DNA of 5,952 nucleotides, from assembly GCA_019247235.1 (NCBI GenBank), contig JAFAPG010000725.1, positions 1 through 5,952 of the forward strand. Reading direction: 5' to 3'. Below the pieces are notes generated by a model. The model did not search any database and was not told the DNA's origin. It was given only the letters and a program-made list of their open reading frames with translations. Made by a program: the position numbers and the translations under genes. This DNA comes from Acidobacteriota bacterium. Its GTDB lineage: Bacteria > Acidobacteriota > Terriglobia > Terriglobales > Acidobacteriaceae. Positions 1-5,165 of this stretch are shown here, one piece after another. The stretch's first letter is position 1; every line of letters begins with the position of its first letter.

Positions 1-575
1 TAAGTAATCTGGTATCGCTCCGCCAGTAGCTGGCGGTCGGCATCGACAGCGTGTCCGGTCAAGAAGCGGGGGTCGATGGCATTGTAGATAACCTCAACGC
101 GATCGGGACGAATCCCGAATAGCTTGTGCAGCTCGGTTTTAGTGAATTGAGAGACGGCAAAAATACGGGCTGCATTCCTCAGTACCCTGCGGGTGAGGTG
201 GAAATGGAGCGAGCGGCGCAGACCGGAACCGTTGCGCGCGCGATACATATGTTCGAGCACGTCGTGCACCGTCACCACATAGGGGCAGGGCAGATGATGA
301 GGTACCCAGAACAGATGGGGAATGTGGACAAGATCACAACCCAGGCGGCGAACTACGGCGTGGCATTGCCAATAGCCTTTGGCGGTGTCAGGAGCAAGAA
401 GGGGAACGGCTTGAAAATTCTCCGGTAAGCTGCCGATCTCCTCCACTTTCTCCGCCGAACCCAGTAAAAAGAACTGATTCTGGTGATCCAGCCGGGCCAA
501 CGCGCGGACTATGTTACGCGTGTAGGTCCCCACGCCAAACTCATTCATTCGGCGGATATCGATGGCAATCTTCAC
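1..575 (-). CDS. Glycosyltransferase family 4-like protein, N-terminal part (cut by window edge)
   Basis: The first 191 codons of a GT-B fold glycosyltransferase read from a GTG at 575-573 and run off the left edge. Enzymes of this kind move a sugar from a nucleotide-sugar donor onto a growing glycan or lipid carrier, usually at the cytoplasmic face of the membrane. Visible family features are the opening strand and glycine-rich loop (KIAIDIRRMNEFGVGTYTRN, residues 2-21), the VVTVHDVLEHMY segment (residues 100-111), and the linker into the donor-binding domain, FAVSQFTKTELHKLFGI (139-155) followed by RVEVIYNAID (159-168). The C-terminal donor-binding domain with its E-x7-E region lies outside the window, so donor and acceptor cannot be guessed. 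The start rests on the conserved N-terminal motif: the purine-rich AAAGG stretch is about 18 bases upstream, too far for a good ribosome site, and no other in-frame start lies nearby. It begins 37 bases after glyA on the same strand. The broad class is secure; the specific substrate is unknown. Confidence 0.88.
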   Translation of the reverse strand, partial: MKIAIDIRRMNEFGVGTYTRNIVRALARLDHQNQFFLLGSAEKVEEIGSLPENFQAVPLLAPDTAKGYWQCHAVVRRLGCDLVHIPHLFWVPHHLPCPYVVTVHDVLEHMYRARNGSGLRRSLHFHLTRRVLRNAARIFAVSQFTKTELHKLFGIRPDRVEVIYNAIDPRFLTGHAVDADRQLLAERYQIT

Positions 576-612
576 GCCAACAGTTGAACCGAACCTTTCT
601 CTTCCTTTTTGT

Positions 613-1899
613 TTAGGCTTGAAGTTCGGCGGCCGCTCGCGCCCGGCGCCCGGCATACAAAGGAAACGCCTCGGCCAGTTCGAGTACCTGACGTCGCACT
701 CGGGCGACGAGCAGCCGGTCGCTTCGGGCGTTAAGCACTTCGCTAATCCAGCGCCCTACCTGGCGCATTTCAGGTTCTTTCATACCGCGTGTGGTCAATG
801 CGGGCGTGCCAATGCGGATGCCACTCGGCTTGAGCGGAGGGTTGCTGTCAAAGGGTATGGCATTCTTGTTGACCGTAATGCCCGACTCGCCCAGGACTTG
901 TTCCGCCTCGCTGCCTAACATTCCCTTGGAAAAGACATCGAGCAGAATCAAGTGGGTGTCGGTCCCGCCCGAGATGATGCGGAAGCCCTCGGCTGAAAGG
1001 GTCTCGGCTAAAACCTTGGCATTGCGCACGACCTGTCTGGCGTAGTCCCGAAATTCAGCTTGCTGAGCCTCATGGAAACAGACGGCTTTGGCAGCAATGA
1101 TATGGACCAGAGGCCCACCCTGCATTCCGGGAAAGACCACTTTGTCGATGGCCGAGTGAAATTGCTGCTGGGAGAGGATCAAACCTGATCGCGGTCCGCG
1201 CAAAGTCTTATGCGTGGTTGAGGTCACGATGTGAGCGTAGGGAACGGGCGAAGGATGTACACCCCCAGCCACGAGTCCAGCGAAGTGAGCCATATCGACC
1301 AGATAGAGAGCCCCTACCTTATCGGCGATCTGCCGCATGCGGGCAAAGTCAATGATTCGTGGGTAGGCGCTACCGCCTCCGATGATGAGTTTCGGCTGCT
1401 CTTTTTCCGCGAGCCTTTCGAGATCGTCATAGTCAATGGTTTCGCTCTCCCTGGTCACGCCATAGGGAACGATCTTGTAGGTCTTGCCGGAAAAATTCAG
1501 CGGATGCCCATGGGTCAGGTGGCCGCCATGCGCTAGGTTCAAACCGAGTATGGTTTCGCCGGGTTCTAACACTGCGGCATAAGCCGCCATATTGGCCTGC
1601 GAACCGGCATGGGGTTGCACATTGGCATGCTCAGCTGCGAATAACTGCTTGGCTCGGTCGCGCGCCAAGTTTTCGACCACGTCGGAGAACTCGCAACCGC
1701 CATAATAACGACGCCCAGGATAGCCTTCCGCATACTTATTGGTGAAGACCGAACCCATGGCCTCAAGAACGGCCTCACTGACAAAATTCTCGGAGGCAAT
1801 CAGTTCGAGGCCCTCATGTTGGCGGCGGGTCTCCTGCTCAATGGCGGCTGAAACTTCGGGATCGACTTCTGGGAGCGGGCGGCACATAGCTGTGATCAT
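613..1899 (-). CDS. glyA: Serine hydroxymethyltransferase
   Basis: This cytoplasmic PLP enzyme interconverts serine plus tetrahydrofolate with glycine plus 5,10-methylene-tetrahydrofolate, the main one-carbon source for purine, thymidylate and methionine synthesis. From the chosen start it is 428 residues, close to the usual bacterial length of about 415-430. Diagnostic motifs are all present: LIASENF (33-39), KYAEGYPGRRYYGG (55-68), HGGHLTHG (124-131), VDMAHFAGLVAGG (201-213), the PLP-lysine motif TSTTHKTLRGPRSG with the Schiff-base lysine at 231, and SGIRIGTPALTTRG (359-372), whose arginine at 362 binds the substrate carboxylate. The reading frame stays open to a GTG at 1935, but I chose the ATG at 1899 because GAGAGAG lies about 5 bases upstream and homologues begin shortly before the RPLPEVDPE segment. 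An ATG at 1887 is the other option. It lies 63 bases downstream of the acetyltransferase gene and 37 bases upstream of the glycosyltransferase gene, all on one strand. It appears intact and functional. Confidence 0.98.
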   Translation of the reverse strand: MITAMCRPLPEVDPEVSAAIEQETRRQHEGLELIASENFVSEAVLEAMGSVFTNKYAEGYPGRRYYGGCEFSDVVENLARDRAKQLFAAEHANVQPHAGSQANMAAYAAVLEPGETILGLNLAHGGHLTHGHPLNFSGKTYKIVPYGVTRESETIDYDDLERLAEKEQPKLIIGGGSAYPRIIDFARMRQIADKVGALYLVDMAHFAGLVAGGVHPSPVPYAHIVTSTTHKTLRGPRSGLILSQQQFHSAIDKVVFPGMQGGPLVHIIAAKAVCFHEAQQAEFRDYARQVVRNAKVLAETLSAEGFRIISGGTDTHLILLDVFSKGMLGSEAEQVLGESGITVNKNAIPFDSNPPLKPSGIRIGTPALTTRGMKEPEMRQVGRWISEVLNARSDRLLVARVRRQVLELAEAFPLYAGRRARAAAELQA

Positions 1900-1918
1900 G
1901 GAACTCTCTCGTTGCTTA

Positions 1919-1924
1919 AGTATA
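1919..1924 (-). promoter_or_regulatory. Possible -10 element for glyA
   Basis: On the minus strand this reads TATACT, five of six matches to the sigma-70 -10 consensus. It would place a transcription start about a dozen bases before the glyA ATG at 1899, just ahead of the GAGAGAG ribosome site. The best -35 candidate is TCGCAA with an 18-base spacer, which matches only three of six positions. If real, glyA (and perhaps the glycosyltransferase gene) could be transcribed separately from the acetyltransferase gene. The evidence is one short hexamer, so this is tentative. Confidence 0.25.
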
Positions 1925-1962
1925 CCGAGTCGCACTCCAGGCTTGCGACAAATTCTCGGCCC

Positions 1963-2421
1963 TTACACTGCCGGTTTGGGCCGACGGTAAATGTCGCCAT
2001 CAACAATCTCCATGAAACGTTCAGGATGAGCGAGCGAGTGAAAGCCAAATTGCGAATACAGGGAGTGGCCATCGCGGGTAACCAGAGTCCACCGCCTAAG
2101 TCCCTGCAATTGAGGGTGTTCGAAAATGCAACGCAGGAGAAACTTCGCCACTCCTCCTCCCCGATGCTCGGCCAGAATGAATACATCAGCGAGATAAGCA
2201 TAGGTGGCCGAGTCCGTGATGACGCGGGCAAAGCCGACCTGCTGAACATCCGTAAATACACCAAAGCACAAGGAATTTTCGATCGAACGCACGACAATCT
2301 CCCGCGGTATGCCCTCAGCCCAGTAAGAATGTCTCAAGAATTCATGAATCACATCGAGATCGAGCCGAGCTCGATCGGTCGTGACGAAATATTTTCCATA
2401 GTTACGTTCGAGCGCTGTCAT
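1963..2421 (-). CDS. GNAT family N-acetyltransferase
   Basis: A single-domain protein of 152 residues (156 from the alternative ATG at 2433) with the Gcn5-related acetyltransferase fold, which transfers an acetyl group from acetyl-CoA to an amine. The central strand plus acetyl-CoA pyrophosphate loop is clear: LADVFILAEHRGGGVAKFLL, with the R-x-x-G-x-A signature at residues 87-92. The protein ends with the usual aromatic segment SLYSQFGFHSL. The N-terminal SYWAEGIPRE and IENSLCFGVF segments, the AYLADVF strand and the C-terminal HPERFMEI resemble a widespread stand-alone GNAT subfamily whose substrate, to my knowledge, is not defined. I prefer the ATG at 2421 because a weak GAG lies 7 bases upstream, while nothing resembling a ribosome site precedes 2433; the choice is not secure. 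It is the first gene of the minus-strand block ahead of glyA and is divergent from the phospholipase-like gene. No link to serine or glycine metabolism is evident beyond adjacency. Confidence 0.93.
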   Translation of the reverse strand: MTALERNYGKYFVTTDRARLDLDVIHEFLRHSYWAEGIPREIVVRSIENSLCFGVFTDVQQVGFARVITDSATYAYLADVFILAEHRGGGVAKFLLRCIFEHPQLQGLRRWTLVTRDGHSLYSQFGFHSLAHPERFMEIVDGDIYRRPKPAV

Positions 2422-2433
2422 GGCAGATCTCAT

Positions 2434-2547
2434 CGCATAATATCAAGCGTTCTGGCTTGTGCCTCCGGCAAAGCCTCTGGCCATAGAGCTTGAGGGTTGA
2501 ATCGAGCCGGCGACCAAAAACACGCGGTTCGCATCTGAGTCTCAGAA
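2434..2547. promoter_or_regulatory. Divergent intergenic region with operator-like repeats
   Basis: These 114 bases should hold the promoters for the leftward acetyltransferase gene and the rightward phospholipase-like gene. The only AT-rich patch, 2436-2444, contains CATAAT on the plus strand and TATTAT on the minus strand, each five of six matches to a -10 box, but neither has a convincing -35 partner. Two nearly identical 9-mers, GCCTCCGGC (2461-2469) and GCCTCTGGC (2473-2481), sit in tandem 12 bases apart. An imperfect inverted repeat with one bulged base spans 2471-2491. A perfect 13-base palindrome, TCTGAGTCTCAGA, lies at 2534-2546, one base before the ATG at 2548. These could be regulator sites, but each is short enough to arise by chance. 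Confidence 0.4.
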
Positions 2548-3804
2548 ATGACCGGCCAATCCATTGCCCGCATCGTTGTAGTCTGGCTTTTCGTGCAACC
2601 CTTATCTGCGGTCTCCGTGCTTTCGCACGAGGAGATGATCGACATCGTTTGGGATACGAGCATACGGCCCATGCTCGAGAGTCGCTTTCCTGACGCCTCC
2701 CCCGAACAAATCAAACGCGCCCACAGCTTTGCCTACGGGGGAAGCGTGATTCAAGATGTCGGCTATTACCCTCTGGGAAATCAGCTGTTTACCAATTTCT
2801 TGCACTATGTGCGCAGCGGTGATTTTGTCTTGAGCCTCATCCGTAATGCTCGCGACATCAACGAATATGCCTTCGCGCTCGGAGCACTCGGCCATTATGT
2901 GGCCGACAGCTGGGGTCACGCGGCAGTAAATCTCTCCACCCCTATTCTTTATCCCAAATTGCGGAGGAAGTTTGGGGACTGGGTCAGCTATGAGGACGAT
3001 CACCAGGCTCACCGTCGTACCGAATTCAGCTTCGACGTGCTTGAGGTCGCCAAAAATCGCTATAACTCGCAGCAATATCACGATTTCATCGGCTTTGATG
3101 TCTCCGAGCAGCTGGTAGAACGCTCCTTTGAAGACACCTACGGGATATCCATGGATTCGCTCTTACACTACGACGATCTCACCCTCGAGACCTTTCGTTT
3201 TGCCGTTGCCAAGATCATTCCTGAGATGACCGAAGTTGCCCTGGCGACGCATAAGCCAGAGCAGAGGCGGGAGCGACCAGATGCGGCCAAACAGATTTTC
3301 CTCTATCGCCTATCTCGGATCGACTATGAAAAACAATTTGGCAATAAGTATCGCCGTCCGGGAATCTTCGCTCGCATCTTGGGATTCATCCTCAAGCTGA
3401 TTCCCTTCGGTCCAGCGAAAATTCTGGGCTACCGTAACCCCTCCCCGCAAACCGAGGATTACTACTTTCGCAGCATGGATAAAGCCATCGATGAATATCG
3501 CCTGCTGCTGGCGAACGTAAGGGCCGGCAAGGTTGAGATCGCGAATCGCAATCTTGATACCGGCGCGCTCTCGCGGGAGTCCGAGTACCGGCTCGCCGAT
3601 CGAACCTATGCCGCATTATTAAAACGATTGGCCCAGGATAGCTTTCGCCACCTCACGCCCTCTTTGAAAGCCCACGTCCTCGCCTACTTCCGGGATGGCC
3701 CTCCCCGCAATGGATCGATTCCCTCGGGCGAATGGAAGCAACTCGAAGCGGCCTTAGAGACTTTACGCGCCCAGTCGGTAGCCGCAGCCAGCAGCTCCAA
3801 CTAG
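2548..3804 (+). CDS. Secreted zinc-dependent phospholipase C-like protein
   Basis: A 418-residue protein with the hallmarks of the zinc-dependent phospholipase C / S1-P1 nuclease fold (Zn_dep_PLPC family), which hydrolyses the phosphodiester of phospholipid head groups. A signal peptide is likely: an arginine at 8, then the hydrophobic run IVVVWLFVQPLSAVSVLS (9-26), so the mature protein would act outside the cytoplasm. Probable metal ligands follow the family spacing: H27, D70 (IQDVGYY), H86 (NFLHYV), H116, D120 and H124 (GHYVADSWGH), then H155 and E159 in an HxxxE pair, corresponding by order to the B. cereus enzyme's H14, D55, H69, H118, D122, H128, H142 and E146. The roughly 260 residues after this core include a hydrophobic, amphipathic-looking stretch (272-295) that might contact membrane. 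The ATG is the first start after an in-frame TGA at 2536-2538 and is needed for the signal peptide, but no Shine-Dalgarno precedes it. Substrate and true activity are unproven; a phosphatase or nuclease-like role remains possible. Confidence 0.85.
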   Translation: MTGQSIARIVVVWLFVQPLSAVSVLSHEEMIDIVWDTSIRPMLESRFPDASPEQIKRAHSFAYGGSVIQDVGYYPLGNQLFTNFLHYVRSGDFVLSLIRNARDINEYAFALGALGHYVADSWGHAAVNLSTPILYPKLRRKFGDWVSYEDDHQAHRRTEFSFDVLEVAKNRYNSQQYHDFIGFDVSEQLVERSFEDTYGISMDSLLHYDDLTLETFRFAVAKIIPEMTEVALATHKPEQRRERPDAAKQIFLYRLSRIDYEKQFGNKYRRPGIFARILGFILKLIPFGPAKILGYRNPSPQTEDYYFRSMDKAIDEYRLLLANVRAGKVEIANRNLDTGALSRESEYRLADRTYAALLKRLAQDSFRHLTPSLKAHVLAYFRDGPPRNGSIPSGEWKQLEAALETLRAQSVAAASSSN

Positions 3805-3836
3805 GTTGGCCGCCTATAGACCTCTAGCCGCCTAGA
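3805..3836. repeat. Short repeats at the convergent gene junction
   Basis: The stop codons of the phospholipase-like gene and the convergent hydrolase gene are 19 bases apart. The octamer GCCGCCTA occurs twice here, at 3809-3816 and 3827-3834. A small inverted repeat, TCTAG-CCGC-CTAGA (3823-3836), overlaps the hydrolase stop codon. This could form a 5-bp hairpin on either strand, but no T-rich run follows on either side, so it does not qualify as a standard intrinsic terminator. I see no other terminator between the two genes. Confidence 0.35.
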
Positions 3837-5005
3837 CGCTTAAATGATCTCCCGAGAAAGGAAGCCAAATACCACCCGTCGAGGAACTTGTAAGGCGTTT
3901 CTCCAGTCGAGTAGTGCCCGCAGGGCAGGACTGCGACCTTGTGATCCAGCCCGCGGCGTTCGAACTCACCTACCACCTGGCGGGAAAACTCCGGCAAAAA
4001 GGTCAAGTCGTAAGTAGCATAAATAATCAGCGAGCGGCGAGAATAACGGGCGAATTGATCGAAGTAGGACATCGGACTAATCGCTGCCCAGATTCCGCGC
4101 AATCGCTCAAGGCTGATGGCTGGTTCCAGCCCCTGACGAATGTGCCGCGTGGATTGACCATGCCAGACCACGTCGGCGAAATACGTTGAAGCGTGGTTGA
4201 AAGCAGCCACTTGGATACGCCGATCGTGAGCTGCGGCCAAGAACCCGTAACAGGATCCAAGGCTGGTGCCTACAATTCCGAGTTGCTGGTATCCGCGCTC
4301 TTCGAGCCAATCAAGGCAGCTGCGAATGTCGACTACGCCCTGACGGGCGGCGTCAAGGGTGCGGCCGAGATTGGCGGAGACGGCATAGTCTGCTCGCTGA
4401 ATCTCCGCCGGTCGACGGATATCGTGGTAAGGCATGCTCAGCCGCAAAACCGAAATTCCCAGGCGATTCAAAATACGACAAAGCGCGGTGTAGGCGATCG
4501 CATCGGCGTTCCAATGGGGAACAACGACCAGAGCACTTTTTCCCCTTGCCGGAAACCAGCGGGCATTGACTACATTGTTTTCTTCATATGGGGTTCGCAC
4601 CGGGGAACTGAAGCGCAGGAATTTCGCGCAGGTACCTGAAACTTTTCTCTCCAGCCTTCGATCTGGTACCTGGCGGGTGCTAAAGACCTCGACTGGGCGA
4701 ATCTCAAGATGAAAATCCGAGGGCGTGCGGTAGGCAAAGAATTGGTCACTCGCGCCAACCGCCCGCACATTATAGGCTCGCAAATAGTGCTCGCACTCCT
4801 CAGAGGTAGCTGCGGGAAGAAAGCCATTGCCGCATGGCCACCCTCGCGTCCACTCGATGCCCCATTCCAGTGGCCGTATCACGCGATTGTTGTCGACCGA
4901 AGTCAGCTGGCTTTCCCAGCGATACATCCATCGGGCATAGAGCGAGCGCATCAAGCTTAGAATAACATTCGATTCACTCCCCCTCGGAATGGCGGGGGAG
5001 CTCAC
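3824..5005 (-). CDS. Alpha/beta hydrolase, ABHD18-like
   Basis: A 393-residue serine hydrolase-type protein. The nucleophile elbow is GIVGTSLGS (243-251) with serine at 248; the acid is probably D333 in IIYATYDLTFLPEF, and the catalytic histidine is H364 in LPCGHYSTGE. Before the elbow come a likely oxyanion strand, ALVVVPHWNAD (158-168), and LRLSMPYHDIRRP (187-199). The order RFSSPV, then the PYH loop, then G-T-S-L-G resembles the poorly characterised ABHD18 (DUF2048) group more than classical lipases. There is no signal peptide or transmembrane helix, so it is probably cytoplasmic; an ester, thioester or lipid substrate is plausible but unknown. The frame stays open to a GTG at 5110, but I place the start at the GTG at 5005 because a perfect AAGGAGGT Shine-Dalgarno lies 9 bases upstream, the extra 35 residues are low-complexity (Ser, Gly, Pro), and a hairpin abuts the 5110 codon. 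It converges on the phospholipase-like gene; the VWA-type gene lies upstream on the same strand. Confidence 0.85.
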   Translation of the reverse strand: MSSPAIPRGSESNVILSLMRSLYARWMYRWESQLTSVDNNRVIRPLEWGIEWTRGWPCGNGFLPAATSEECEHYLRAYNVRAVGASDQFFAYRTPSDFHLEIRPVEVFSTRQVPDRRLERKVSGTCAKFLRFSSPVRTPYEENNVVNARWFPARGKSALVVVPHWNADAIAYTALCRILNRLGISVLRLSMPYHDIRRPAEIQRADYAVSANLGRTLDAARQGVVDIRSCLDWLEERGYQQLGIVGTSLGSCYGFLAAAHDRRIQVAAFNHASTYFADVVWHGQSTRHIRQGLEPAISLERLRGIWAAISPMSYFDQFARYSRRSLIIYATYDLTFLPEFSRQVVGEFERRGLDHKVAVLPCGHYSTGETPYKFLDGWYLASFLGRSFKRLGG

Positions 5006-5014
5006 TGGCTGCGA

Positions 5015-5022
5015 ACCTCCTT
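5015..5022 (-). promoter_or_regulatory. Strong Shine-Dalgarno deciding the hydrolase start
   Basis: On the minus strand this reads AAGGAGGT, a full match to the anti-Shine-Dalgarno end of 16S rRNA. It is followed by 9 bases and then GTG (5005-5003), which is in frame with the hydrolase. No comparable ribosome site stands before the in-frame GTG at 5110 or the ATG codons at 5035 and 4951. This makes 5005 the best-supported start. Confidence 0.8.
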
Positions 5023-5110
5023 GATCGCTGCCCATCGAATCGATCGGCCCCGCGTGACAGTTCGCTGAGGAGGAAGGAGTGTCGCTCTTCTCACGTTTTG
5101 CAATAAGCAC

Positions 5111-5132
5111 AACGAAGTAAAAATACTTCGCT
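5111..5132 (-). other. 9-bp hairpin in the spacer upstream of the hydrolase gene
   Basis: The minus-strand transcript would read AGCGAAGTA, a UUUU loop, then UACUUCGUU: nine pairs including one G-U. It lies 33 bases after the stop of the VWA-type gene and about 105 bases before the chosen hydrolase start. No T-run follows the stem, so it is not a standard terminator, though it could stabilise the 3' end of the upstream message, act as a weak terminator, or be a palindromic protein site. The remaining spacer (5006-5165) shows an 11-base palindrome at 5034-5044 and no clear promoter. Confidence 0.45.
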
Positions 5133-5165
5133 TCAGCGGGAACGATTTACTGTGAGTTTCGAATC

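Noticed and set aside
562..918. A 118-codon plus-strand open frame
   Set aside because: It is antisense to the 3' end of glyA and the glycosyltransferase start; glyA's conserved frame explains the region.
1900..1962. Glycine riboswitch or other leader RNA before glyA
   Set aside because: Only 63 bases separate the acetyltransferase stop from the glyA start, too little for a glycine aptamer, and no conserved aptamer core is visible.
1912..2493. A 193-codon plus-strand open frame
   Set aside because: It lies opposite the acetyltransferase gene and the glyA upstream gap. Its product has no recognisable motif, while the minus strand encodes a clear GNAT domain across the same bases.
2602..3081. 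A 159-codon minus-strand open frame
   Set aside because: It is the shadow of the phospholipase-like gene's metal-binding core, whose residue conservation is on the plus strand.
3823..3836. Bidirectional intrinsic terminator between the convergent genes
   Set aside because: The inverted repeat has only 5 bp per arm and no adjacent T-run on either strand, so I report it only as a repeat.
4193..4639. A 148-codon plus-strand open frame
   Set aside because: It lies opposite the hydrolase catalytic region; the nucleophile elbow and flanking motifs fix the minus-strand frame as coding.
5034..5044. 11-base palindrome ATCGAATCGAT
   Set aside because: Several palindromes of this size are expected by chance in a window this long, and nothing in its position singles it out.
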